From: Intestinibacter sp.
GTDB lineage: Bacteria > Bacillota > Clostridia > Peptostreptococcales > Peptostreptococcaceae
NCBI RefSeq assembly: GCF_022780145.1
Contig: NZ_JALEXO010000131.1
Coordinates: 1 to 24,324 of the forward strand
Direction of reading: 5' to 3'
Length of the DNA: 24,324 nucleotides
Below the pieces are notes generated by a model, which had not been told where the DNA came from, ran no database searches, and saw only the letters and a program-made list of their open reading frames with translations. The translations under genes and the position numbers were made by a program. Position 1 is the first letter of the stretch. The number at the start of each line of letters is the position of its first letter. Shown piece by piece: positions 1-7,609 of this stretch.

Positions 1-761
1 ATATAGTAGGTATATGCGCATCTAAAACACCAAGACCTGTAAAAGAATCTTATATGCCCGTTTTTACTGTAGGCTTAAATACAGCTAAATTATTGAGTGC
101 TACACATAATTGTCCTATTTTTGAGACTACTCATCAAGAAAACCATATTGAGGCGAGCTTATTAGGCACAAATTTATCAAATGAAGATAAGTTTATAGCA
201 GTTCATATGTCGGGAGGGACACTTGAAATAGTATTATCAAATAAAAATCATACTGGATACGATTTAGAAATTATAGGTGGTACAAAGGATGTAAGCTTTG
301 GACAACTCATAGATAGATTAGGTGTGAGATTGTCGTATGATTTTCCTTGTGGCAAATACATAGACAAAAACGCACTTGAGTTTGAAGGTGTGATAGAAAA
401 AGGGCTAAAAACAAGTGTAAAAGAAGGATATATGAATTTATCTGGAATAGAAAATCAATTAAACAAAATAATAGATAGTGAAGAATCTGTGGATAAAAAT
501 TATATATCAAAATTGCTTATGGATACTATTGTAAGATGCATGCTTAAAGCACTTACTTATTTATGTGAAAAATACGATACTCATGAGGTTGTGTTTGCAG
601 GTGGAGTATCAGCAAGTAAATATATTTCTAAAAGCTTAACTCAAAAATTGAGAAAATACAAAATAAAAGCTTACTTTACAGAAGGGGATTTAGCTACAGA
701 TAATGCTGTAGGTTGTGCTTTAATAGGAGTTAAAAATCTAAACTTAGGAGAACAGATATGA
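1..761 (+). CDS. TsaD/Kae1-like protein, 5' end outside the window (partial)
   Basis: The reading frame is open from the first full codon at base 3, and the residues before the Met at 54 (ending PRPVKESY) fit the family, so that Met is internal. The protein resembles the TsaD/Kae1 branch of the ASKHA ATPase fold, often annotated O-sialoglycoprotein endopeptidase. Visible features are an HxxxH metal-site motif (THQENH), a glycine-rich MSGGT turn, a GGVSASKY segment and a late TDNAVG motif whose Asp is a metal ligand in TsaD. Canonical TsaD makes the t6A37 tRNA modification. This copy sits next to xseA, a position where clostridia carry a divergent paralog, so its role may differ. Its TGA overlaps the xseA ATG by four bases, implying translational coupling. 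Family assignment is firm; function is uncertain. Confidence 0.85.
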   Translation, partial: IVGICASKTPRPVKESYMPVFTVGLNTAKLLSATHNCPIFETTHQENHIEASLLGTNLSNEDKFIAVHMSGGTLEIVLSNKNHTGYDLEIIGGTKDVSFGQLIDRLGVRLSYDFPCGKYIDKNALEFEGVIEKGLKTSVKEGYMNLSGIENQLNKIIDSEESVDKNYISKLLMDTIVRCMLKALTYLCEKYDTHEVVFAGGVSASKYISKSLTQKLRKYKIKAYFTEGDLATDNAVGCALIGVKNLNLGEQI

Positions 762-1963
762 AAATAAGAGCTTTAGATGTAAGTGAAGCAAATTCATATA
801 TAAAGAGGATTTTAATAAATGATCCAATACTATATAATTTGAGGATTAAGGGAGAAGTTTCGAATTTAAAATTGCACAGCAGTGGTAATGTTTATTTGTC
901 ATTAAAAGATCAAAATTCAAAAATAAATTGTGTCGTATTTAAAAGTGATTACGACAGAAGCTTAAATTTAGAAAATGGAACTAAAATAATAGCGAGTGGA
1001 TATATTTCTGTTTATGAAAGAGATGGATCGTATCAGCTTTATATTAAAAATATAGAAGTATCGGGAATTGGAAACTTATACATTGAATTTAATAAGTTAA
1101 AGGAAAAGTTGCAAAAAGAAGGTCTATTCGATTATAAATATAAAAAGCCGATACCTAAGATTCCTACATCGATTGGAGTAGTGACATCACCAACTGGTGC
1201 TGTCATCAGAGATATCATAAATGTGACTACGAGAAGATATCCAAAGGTGCATATAAAATTATATCCTGTTAAAGTGCAGGGACAAGGTTCTAAGGAGCAA
1301 ATATGCGAGGGAATAAATTTTTTTAATAAAAAACATCCAGTTGATACTATAATTGTAGGACGAGGTGGTGGATCTATAGAAGATTTATGGTCGTTTAATG
1401 AAGAGGAAGTAGCTAGATGTATTTTTGAATCTAAAATACCTATTATATCTGCTGTAGGTCATGAGACCGATTTTACAATATGTGATTTTGTGGCAGATAT
1501 GAGGGCACCTACGCCATCTGCTGCAGCTGAAATCGCTACACCAGATATTCGTGATTTGTATTTTAAGCTCGACAATATAAGAGATAGGATGAATAAATCT
1601 CTAAACAATGCAGTTGAATACGACGAGCAAAAATTAAAATATACGTTTACGAGAATGAATACTATATTAAATGACTATATTATTAATAATAAAATATACG
1701 AGATGGATAAAATAATTGAAAAAATTAATTTAAGTATGGAAAATAAAATAAATAAAGAGGATATGAATTTAAAAAATTTAGGTTCATTACTCCATAATTT
1801 AAGTCCGCTTAAAACATTAGATAGAGGATATAGTATAATTAATAAAGAGAATGTAGTTGTAAATAGCATTTCAAATGTATCAGAAAAAGATAAAATAGAA
1901 GTTATTTTATCAGATGGAAGCCTAGATTGTACTGTCGATAAAATAAATAAAAAAGAGGTGTAA
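758..1963 (+). CDS. xseA: Exodeoxyribonuclease VII large subunit
   Basis: This is the catalytic subunit of exonuclease VII, which degrades single-stranded DNA from both ends into oligonucleotides. Residues 1-100 form the OB-fold DNA-binding domain (RIKGEVSNLKLHSSGNVYLSLK). The catalytic core contains GVVTSPTGAVIRDI (140-153), GRGGGSIEDLWSFNEE (201-216) and GHETDFTICDFVADMRAPTP (234-253), followed by a charged helical region and a C-terminal domain starting near LDRGYSI. The length of 401 residues is normal. The ATG overlaps the upstream TGA, and the small subunit gene follows after two bases, so the two subunits are very probably co-translated. Confidence 0.97.
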   Translation: MKIRALDVSEANSYIKRILINDPILYNLRIKGEVSNLKLHSSGNVYLSLKDQNSKINCVVFKSDYDRSLNLENGTKIIASGYISVYERDGSYQLYIKNIEVSGIGNLYIEFNKLKEKLQKEGLFDYKYKKPIPKIPTSIGVVTSPTGAVIRDIINVTTRRYPKVHIKLYPVKVQGQGSKEQICEGINFFNKKHPVDTIIVGRGGGSIEDLWSFNEEEVARCIFESKIPIISAVGHETDFTICDFVADMRAPTPSAAAEIATPDIRDLYFKLDNIRDRMNKSLNNAVEYDEQKLKYTFTRMNTILNDYIINNKIYEMDKIIEKINLSMENKINKEDMNLKNLGSLLHNLSPLKTLDRGYSIINKENVVVNSISNVSEKDKIEVILSDGSLDCTVDKINKKEV

Positions 1964-1965
1964 AA

Positions 1966-2181
1966 ATGGAACTTACATACGAGCAAGCTTACTCAAAATT
2001 AGAAGAAATTTTAAATAAACTTGAAACAAATACGACATCGTTAGATGAGTCATTAAAGCTTTATGAAGAAGGAATAAAATTATACGCTAGATGCAATAAA
2101 CTGCTTGAAGGAGCAAAGCTTAAAATAAGCAAATTTAACGAAGCTCAAGAACTAGAAGATTTCGACTTAAAGGAGGAATAA
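1966..2181 (+). CDS. xseB: Exodeoxyribonuclease VII small subunit
   Basis: This 71-residue helical protein opens with TYEQAYSKLEEILNKLET, the family signature, followed by SLDESLKLYEEGIKLYARCN, which forms the second helix of the hairpin. It binds the C-terminal region of XseA and is needed for holoenzyme activity. The Shine-Dalgarno AAGAGGTG lies in the last codons of xseA and the ATG comes two bases after the xseA stop. The acidic tail (EDFDLKEE) contains the AAGGAGG that serves the next gene, ispA, two bases downstream. Size and position are typical. Confidence 0.96.
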   Translation: MELTYEQAYSKLEEILNKLETNTTSLDESLKLYEEGIKLYARCNKLLEGAKLKISKFNEAQELEDFDLKEE

Positions 2182-2183
2182 CT

Positions 2184-3071
2184 ATGGCATTTAAAGAAGA
2201 ATTAAAAACAAAATCAGCATATGTTGAAGAATTATTAAATAAATATATGCCAAAAGAAGAAGGCTATCAAGAAACTATTTTTAAAGCTATGAATTATAGC
2301 TTAAGTGCCGGTGGAAAGAGACTTAGACCTATACTTACATTAGAAGCTACTAAGATTGTAGGAGGCGATGAAAAGCAGGCAATACCGTTTTCTATAGCTA
2401 TAGAAATGATACATACGTATTCTTTGATACACGACGATTTACCTGCATTAGATAACGATGACTTGAGAAGAGGAAAGCCCACTAATCACAAGGTATTTGG
2501 AGATGCTATGGCTACTTTAGCAGGAGATGCACTTTTAAATTACGCATTTGAAATAATGCTAAAGGAATCTATAGATACTCAAAATCCAAACTTAAAGCTA
2601 AAAGCGATTTACGAGATTGCAAGAGGTGCTGGAATTTACGGGATGATAGGCGGTCAAGTTGTAGATGTAGAGAGCGAAAATAAATCTATCGAAAAGGAAA
2701 AACTAGATTTTATACATAGAAATAAAACTGCAGCTATGATTGTAGGATGTATGAGAGCAGGTGCTACTGTAGGTGAGGCGACAGAAGAGGATTTAGAAAA
2801 TATAACTAAATACGCCCAAAATATAGGATTGGCTTTTCAAATAGTAGATGATATTTTAGATATAGTTGGAGATGAAAAGGTATTGGGTAAACATGTAGGC
2901 AGCGATATAGAAAATCATAAATCCACATATCCAGCTTTAATAGGCCTTGATGAATCTAGAAAAGTAGCCAAAAATTTAATAGAAGAGGCTAAAGATAGTA
3001 TATCAAAAGTATCAGGAGATTCTTCATTTTTAAAGGATTTAGCTGATTATATAATTTCTAGAGATCATTAA
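2184..3071 (+). CDS. ispA: Polyprenyl (farnesyl-type) diphosphate synthase
   Basis: This enzyme condenses isopentenyl diphosphate with allylic diphosphates to make short prenyl chains that feed undecaprenyl phosphate and quinone synthesis. Residues seen are GGKRLRP (43-49), the first Asp-rich motif DDxxxxD (D84, D85, D90) followed by NDDLRRGKPTNH, and the second motif DDILD (222-226). The extra residues inside the first motif and the YSLIHDD context are typical of bacterial farnesyl diphosphate synthases. The length of 295 residues is normal. It sits two bases after xseB. The dxs gene that often follows ispA in Firmicutes is not present here. Confidence 0.94.
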   Translation: MAFKEELKTKSAYVEELLNKYMPKEEGYQETIFKAMNYSLSAGGKRLRPILTLEATKIVGGDEKQAIPFSIAIEMIHTYSLIHDDLPALDNDDLRRGKPTNHKVFGDAMATLAGDALLNYAFEIMLKESIDTQNPNLKLKAIYEIARGAGIYGMIGGQVVDVESENKSIEKEKLDFIHRNKTAAMIVGCMRAGATVGEATEEDLENITKYAQNIGLAFQIVDDILDIVGDEKVLGKHVGSDIENHKSTYPALIGLDESRKVAKNLIEEAKDSISKVSGDSSFLKDLADYIISRDH

Positions 3072-3098
3072 TTTAGAGGATATTTAGGAGGAACGATA

Positions 3099-3530
3099 GT
3101 GGAGATTTTTCAAAATAAAATTTTACTTATTAGTATATTCTCTTGTTTTTTAGCACAGTTTATAAAAATATTTACAGGTAAAGAAAGTAAAATAGATTTT
3201 AGAAGGATTTCAATTTCAGGTGGAATGCCTAGCTCTCACAGCTCATTTGTCACAGCGCTCGCTGTTCTTGTCGGATTTGATAAAGGGTTTGCGTCTACAG
3301 AATTTGCAATGACAGCCGTCTTTGCCGTAATTGTAATGTACGATGCGTCTGGAGTTAGAAGGGCTGTAGGTAAACAGGCTGAAATTTTAAATCAAATAGT
3401 AGATGATTTTTTCCATGGAAAGTTTGATCAACATGAGAGATTAAAGGAATTAGTCGGACATACTCCAAAGGAGGTATTAGCTGGAGCATTGTTGGGAATA
3501 TTAGTTGGAATAATTGGTTCTAATATATAA
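3099..3530 (+). CDS. Divergent PAP2-family membrane protein (DUF212, YuiD-like)
   Basis: This is a small integral membrane protein of 143 residues. It has an N-terminal hydrophobic segment (8-25), a GGMPSSHSSF motif (41-50), a second hydrophobic stretch (55-80), the family motif YDASGVRRAVGKQAEILN (81-98) and a C-terminal hydrophobic hairpin (126-142). The PSSHS and R-containing motifs resemble acid phosphatase/vanadium haloperoxidase active sites, but no activity is established for the family. The start is GTG, chosen because AGGAGG lies just upstream at 3087-3092. It lies 27 bases after ispA; a link to isoprenoid diphosphate metabolism is a guess from context only. Confidence 0.9.
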   Translation: MEIFQNKILLISIFSCFLAQFIKIFTGKESKIDFRRISISGGMPSSHSSFVTALAVLVGFDKGFASTEFAMTAVFAVIVMYDASGVRRAVGKQAEILNQIVDDFFHGKFDQHERLKELVGHTPKEVLAGALLGILVGIIGSNI

Positions 3531-3550
3531 AATTTGCATAATTTCTTAAA

Positions 3551-3579
3551 TTGAAAAAGTTTCGAGAATATGATATAAT
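3551..3579 (+). promoter_or_regulatory. Sigma-A promoter ahead of tlyA
   Basis: TTGAAA at 3551-3556 and TATAAT at 3574-3579 are separated by exactly 17 bases. A TG precedes the -10 with one intervening base, giving an extended -10. Transcription should start near 3586, about 118 bases before the tlyA ATG. Confidence 0.8.
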
Positions 3580-3602
3580 TCAAGTGTTTAAAATAGAGAT
3601 AG

Positions 3603-3641
3603 AAAGAATATACTTTATTTAAAAGAGTATATTCTTTTTTT
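3603..3641 (+). terminator. Terminator-like hairpin in the tlyA leader
   Basis: A perfect 12-bp inverted repeat (AAAGAATATACT at 3603-3614 and AGTATATTCTTT at 3626-3637) with an 11-base loop runs into seven T. It lies downstream of divPAP but also about 17 bases after the predicted start site of the promoter at 3551-3579. It could therefore end upstream transcripts, attenuate tlyA-recN, or both. Confidence 0.7.
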
Positions 3642-3703
3642 AGTGATAAATGTATTAAAATGTTAAAAAAATGAAAAAATATAAATAATTGAAAGGTAGT
3701 TTT

Positions 3704-4516
3704 ATGAAAAAAAGAATAGATGTTTTATTAGTAGAACAAGGATTTTTTGAAAGTAGAGAAAAGGCAAAGAGATCTATAATGGCAGGTCTTGTATTTGTAA
3801 ACAACCAAAAATGTGATAAAGCTGGTACAGAAGTAAAAATAGATGCTAAAATAGAAGTAAAGGGTAATCCTATACCTTATGTAAGTAGAGGTGGATTAAA
3901 GCTAGAAAAAGCTATGAAAAACTTCGATTTAAGCTTAAAAGATAAGGTATGTATGGACATAGGTGCATCTACAGGAGGATTTACTGACTGTATGCTACAA
4001 AATGGAGCAAAAAAGGTATTTTCAATAGATGTTGGTTATGGACAATTAGCTTGGAAATTGAGACAAGATGAGAGAGTTGTCTGCATGGAGAGAACTAACA
4101 TAAGATACGTGACAATAGAAGATATTAAAGAATTTGCCGATTTTGCATCTATAGATGTATCATTTATATCTCTGAGATTAGTTTTACCAGTTGCCCATAA
4201 TCTAATTATACCTGATGGAGAGATTGTAGCTCTTATAAAGCCACAATTTGAAGCAGGTAAAGATAAGGTAGGCAAAAAAGGAGTAGTTAGAGAAAAATCA
4301 ACTCATATTGAAGTAATAGAAATGATTTCAAAATTTGCTGTAGAAAATGGATTTTCAATTTTAAATTTAGATTATTCACCTATTAAGGGACCAGAAGGAA
4401 ATATAGAATATCTTATTCACTTAAAAAATAGCAATGAGGGTTATACATTTAATGAAGAAGACTATAAAAAACAAATAATTAAGGTTGTGGAGGATTCACA
4501 TAAGCTGAATCATTAA
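3704..4516 (+). CDS. tlyA: TlyA-family rRNA 2'-O-methyltransferase
   Basis: The protein has an N-terminal S4 RNA-binding domain (RIDVLLVEQGFFESREKAKR, about 4-60) and an FtsJ-type SAM methyltransferase domain. The SAM loop is DIGASTGGFTDCML (85-98). The K-D-K-E catalytic set is visible as K66, D151, K179 and E235. Family members methylate 2'-OH groups on 16S and/or 23S rRNA, and the old name hemolysin A is misleading. I take the ATG at 3704, which has GAAAGG at 3691-3696, rather than a TTG five codons earlier. This gives 270 residues, normal for the family. It is followed by recN after 37 bases, probably in one transcript. The nadK and argR genes usual between tlyA and recN are absent. Confidence 0.93.
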   Translation: MKKRIDVLLVEQGFFESREKAKRSIMAGLVFVNNQKCDKAGTEVKIDAKIEVKGNPIPYVSRGGLKLEKAMKNFDLSLKDKVCMDIGASTGGFTDCMLQNGAKKVFSIDVGYGQLAWKLRQDERVVCMERTNIRYVTIEDIKEFADFASIDVSFISLRLVLPVAHNLIIPDGEIVALIKPQFEAGKDKVGKKGVVREKSTHIEVIEMISKFAVENGFSILNLDYSPIKGPEGNIEYLIHLKNSNEGYTFNEEDYKKQIIKVVEDSHKLNH

Positions 4517-4553
4517 TCAAAAATAAATTTAGTCGAGAAAGAGGGGGTTTAAT

Positions 4554-6230
4554 ATGATCCTTGAAATGTATATGAAAAATTGCGCTTTGATTGAAGAATG
4601 TAGGCTTAATATAAACAACGGTTTAAATATATTAACAGGGGAAACTGGAGCAGGTAAGTCTATAATAATTGAAGCATTAGGTTTATGTTTAGGAGAAAAA
4701 TACGATAGATCTTTTTTAAGAAAGGGGACAAATAAGGGAGTAGCAGAAATATTAGTTTCATCAAAAAGCTCAAACCTTAGAGAAGTTTTAGACAAATACG
4801 GCATCGATTACGAAGATGACCAAGTTATAATAACAAGAGTTATTTACTCAGACGGTAAAAGCGTGGCTAGAATAAACGGCAGAACTGTAAAAGTTTCAGT
4901 GCTTAAGGAAATTGCATGTACAATAGTCGATTTACATAGTCAACATCAAAATCAGCTTTTACTTAATAAAGATACACATATTAGATTTTTAGATTTATTT
5001 GGAGAAAAAGATATACAAAAATTAAAAATTAGTTATAAAGAGTTATATAATCAATTTAATAAAGTAAAAAAAGAATTAAATGATTTAAATGAAAATAAAG
5101 ACGATATGGAAATTCAAAGGGAAATTGATTTAATCAAATTCCAAATCGATGAAATAGATTCAGCAAATTTAAATGAAGAAGAATACGAGGATTTAAAGAC
5201 CCAAAGAGAGCTATGTAGAAATAGTGAAAAAATTTACAACAATTTAAGTCTATCATATGAGAGATTATATGAAGGCGAAGTAAATGCAGTCGATTTAATT
5301 GGAATTGCCTCTAAAGAGTTATCTGATATTGCTTCTTTTGACAAAACTATCGGTGAATACAGTGAAAATATAGAAAGAATCATGTACGAGCTTCAGGATA
5401 TATCTAGAGATATCAGAGATTACAAAGAAAACATAAGTTTTAATCCTTATGAAATGGAAGAAATAGAGCAGAGAATAGATCAAATAAACAATCTAAGAAG
5501 AAAATATGGAAACTCTATAAGTGAGATATTTGAATACAGAGAAAAAATACAAAATAGACTAGATGAGATTTTAAATAGGGATGAAAAGGTAGCTGCTTTA
5601 AAAGAAGAGCTTGAAAAACTAGAAACTGTGCTTTACGATAAGGCGAGAGAAATGAGTAATGTCAGAAAAAAAGTAGCTATAGACCTACAAGACATATTAT
5701 TGAAAGAGCTTCGCAGTTTAAATATGAAAAATGTAGTATTTAAAGTTAATTTTAGAGAAATTCCATTCAACCAAAATGGATGTGACGATGTAGAGTTTAT
5801 GGCATCATTCAACTTAGGAGAGGATATAAAGCCTATTTACAAGGTTGCATCAGGTGGAGAGATGTCTAGGTTTATGCTTGCCTTCAAGACTATCTTAGCG
5901 GATATAGATGAGATAGATACATTAGTATTTGATGAGATAGACACGGGAATAAGTGGTATAGCTGCACAAATTGTAGGCGAAAAATTGTCTAACATAGGTA
6001 AAAAGAAACAAGTTATATGCATAACACATCTACCACAAATTGCAGCTAATGGAGATACTCATTATCGCATAGAAAAAAATACATCTAATAACAGAACTTA
6101 CACTCATATAAAAGAATTGACAATAGATGAGAGAATAGACGAAATTGCTAGATTGATAGCTGGAAACAATATAACTGAGAAAACTATTGAGCACGCACAC
6201 GAAATAATTCAGATGGCTCAATGTAATTAA
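4554..6230 (+). CDS. recN: DNA repair protein RecN
   Basis: This SMC-like ATPase acts early at double-strand breaks. Walker A is GETGAGKS (29-36). A long coiled-coil region follows (about 150-390, rich in E, K, R, D). The ABC signature ASGGEMSRF lies near residue 432 and Walker B LVFDEIDTGISG near residue 459, with a late switch His in CITHLPQIAA. Length of 558 residues matches the family. The ATG has GAGGGGG upstream. No promoter is evident in the 37-base gap after tlyA, so the two are probably co-transcribed. A strong terminator follows. Confidence 0.97.
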   Translation: MILEMYMKNCALIEECRLNINNGLNILTGETGAGKSIIIEALGLCLGEKYDRSFLRKGTNKGVAEILVSSKSSNLREVLDKYGIDYEDDQVIITRVIYSDGKSVARINGRTVKVSVLKEIACTIVDLHSQHQNQLLLNKDTHIRFLDLFGEKDIQKLKISYKELYNQFNKVKKELNDLNENKDDMEIQREIDLIKFQIDEIDSANLNEEEYEDLKTQRELCRNSEKIYNNLSLSYERLYEGEVNAVDLIGIASKELSDIASFDKTIGEYSENIERIMYELQDISRDIRDYKENISFNPYEMEEIEQRIDQINNLRRKYGNSISEIFEYREKIQNRLDEILNRDEKVAALKEELEKLETVLYDKAREMSNVRKKVAIDLQDILLKELRSLNMKNVVFKVNFREIPFNQNGCDDVEFMASFNLGEDIKPIYKVASGGEMSRFMLAFKTILADIDEIDTLVFDEIDTGISGIAAQIVGEKLSNIGKKKQVICITHLPQIAANGDTHYRIEKNTSNNRTYTHIKELTIDERIDEIARLIAGNNITEKTIEHAHEIIQMAQCN

Positions 6231-6238
6231 AAATAGAA

Positions 6239-6284
6239 AAGCTTGCAGAATAACAAACTAAAAGTTATTTTGCAGGCTTTTTTT
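6239..6284 (+). terminator. Rho-independent terminator after recN
   Basis: The 16-bp stem pairs AAGCTTGCAGAATAAC (6239-6254) with GTTATTTTGCAGGCTT (6264-6279), with two G-U pairs and a nine-base loop, followed by seven T. It separates tlyA-recN from spoIVB. Confidence 0.9.
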
Positions 6285-6295
6285 GTGCAAAAATA

Positions 6296-6329
6296 TGAAT
6301 AAATATAGAAAAAATACAAAGGATAAAGA
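6296..6329 (+). promoter_or_regulatory. Possible forespore (sigma-F/G type) promoter for spoIVB
   Basis: TGAATA at 6296-6301 resembles a sigma-G -35 element, and GGATAAAGA at 6321-6329 has the GG start of a sigma-F -10. Spacing (19) is long and the -10 is not consensus. spoIVB is a forespore gene in B. subtilis, which makes such a promoter expected, but the sequence match is weak. Confidence 0.3.
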
Positions 6330-6340
6330 ATGATGTAAAT

Positions 6341-7348
6341 ATGTTAGGAGTGATTTTTATAAGAAAAGTATATGTAATTATATTTGCTTTTGTATTTGGA
6401 ATTATATTATTTAATTTAGATAAGCTCGAGGCTTTAGATACTTTTTCCAATAATGATAAGTATGTATATGCACTTGGAAATATCGTAGGAATAAAAGCAA
6501 ATACAGATGGAGTTTTAGTTTTGGGTGGAGAAAATCAAGTAGAATATCTAGATAAATTAAAAGAAGGCGACAATATACTATATATAAACGACGAAAAAAT
6601 TTGTAACAGTCAAGATGTATACGATATTTTAAATAGACTAAAGTCAGAAATCGTAAATATAACATTTGAAAGAGATGGTAAGCTTATCACAAAATCTATA
6701 AAAACTAAAACAGAAAATGGCATTTATAAATTGGGATTTTGGGTAAGAGATAAAATCTCAGGTGTTGGTACAATGACCTGTTACGATCCAAAAGAAAATG
6801 TATTTTACGCTATAGGACATCCAATTTGTGATTTAGATACTAAGAAAATATTAAAAATAAATCGAGGTGATATTTACAGCTTATCTGATTTAAAAATATA
6901 TAAGGGAAAAGAGAATATTGTAGGTCAAATTAAAGCTGATTTTAATTTAAAAAATAAGATAGGAAGCTTTTATAAAAATTCAAATTATGGAATACAAGGA
7001 GTTTTATCGAAAAATTTATCTAATATAGACAGTGATAAAATGTTTCAAATTGCAGATTTTAGCGATGTAAAATTGGGAAGAGCAAAAATACTATTTCAAT
7101 CAAAAAATAACGATGTAAAATACTACGATATTTTAATAAAAAATATCGATACAAAAAGTAAAATTTTGGAAATAGAGATAGTAGATAAGGACTTGATAAA
7201 TTATACAGGTGGGATAATTCAAGGGATGAGTGGAACACCTATAATCCAAAATAACAAATTAATTGGTAGTATTACGTATGTTTTGAAGGATAATCCAAAA
7301 AAAGGATTTGGTATTTTTATAACAGAAATGGTAAAATGGGGAAAATAA
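6341..7348 (+). CDS. spoIVB: SpoIVB S55-family sporulation protease
   Basis: A membrane-anchoring segment (about 8-26) is followed by a PDZ domain (about 48-120) and a serine protease domain. The catalytic triad is intact: H160 in AIGHP, D282 in IEIVDKD and S297 in QGMSGTP, with the Asp-Ser spacing of 15 seen in B. subtilis SpoIVB. In B. subtilis it is exported from the forespore and cleaves SpoIVFA, starting pro-sigma-K processing. Here SigK has no pro-sequence, so another substrate is likely. The ATG at 6341 has no well-placed ribosome site, whereas AGGAGTG at 6346-6352 points to a start around ATA 6359. The exact N-terminus is therefore uncertain. Confidence 0.93.
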   Translation: MLGVIFIRKVYVIIFAFVFGIILFNLDKLEALDTFSNNDKYVYALGNIVGIKANTDGVLVLGGENQVEYLDKLKEGDNILYINDEKICNSQDVYDILNRLKSEIVNITFERDGKLITKSIKTKTENGIYKLGFWVRDKISGVGTMTCYDPKENVFYAIGHPICDLDTKKILKINRGDIYSLSDLKIYKGKENIVGQIKADFNLKNKIGSFYKNSNYGIQGVLSKNLSNIDSDKMFQIADFSDVKLGRAKILFQSKNNDVKYYDILIKNIDTKSKILEIEIVDKDLINYTGGIIQGMSGTPIIQNNKLIGSITYVLKDNPKKGFGIFITEMVKWGK

Positions 7349-7367
7349 AATAAATTTAATTTTTAAT

Positions 7368-7395
7368 GAAGGAAAATAATTTTATAATGTCGAAT
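7368..7395 (+). promoter_or_regulatory. Sigma-H promoter of spo0A with overlapping 0A box
   Basis: GAAGGAAAA (7368-7376), a 12-base spacer and GTCGAAT (7389-7395) match the sigma-H consensus RnAGGAwww-N12-RnnGAAT at every defined position. The heptamer TGTCGAA at 7388-7394 is a perfect 0A box and covers the -10. This predicts sigma-H driven spo0A expression with direct feedback by Spo0A~P. The predicted start is about 200 bases before the spo0A ATG. The rest of the 7349-7609 gap holds an imperfect AAGCAAA/TTTGCTT inverted repeat (7493-7522) and nothing else I can name. Confidence 0.8.
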
Positions 7396-7609
7396 ATGCT
7401 TAATATCAGAGATAACAGTAACAGTTAAAATTTTCTATGGCGTAGAGGAAGTTATAATTGTGGATATGTATAATTTCCGTCATACGTTTTAAAAGCAAAA
7501 TAATTTTATGATATATTTGCTTCTAAAAATTCTAAAAAGTTTAGATCGAATTAAGAGTATTTAAATGAAGACTTTTATAAAAAATACTATATTGATGGGG
7601 GGAATTATA

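Noticed and set aside
1675..1986. Reverse-strand open frames across the window
   Set aside because: All lie opposite clear forward genes, have low-complexity hydrophobic translations from AT-rich codons and lack ribosome sites.
3704..4516. Annotation as a hemolysin
   Set aside because: The S4 plus FtsJ architecture with K-D-K-E residues shows an rRNA methyltransferase; no secretion signal or pore-forming feature is present.
7366..7428. A 20-codon ORF starting ATG AAG GAA in the spo0A leader
   Set aside because: It has no ribosome site, no recognisable product, and it overlaps the consensus sigma-H promoter and 0A box, which explain the sequence better.
7565..7609. Upstream in-frame ATG as the spo0A start
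   Set aside because: It would add 15 residues absent from Spo0A proteins, and the GGGGGG ribosome site serves the ATG at 7610.
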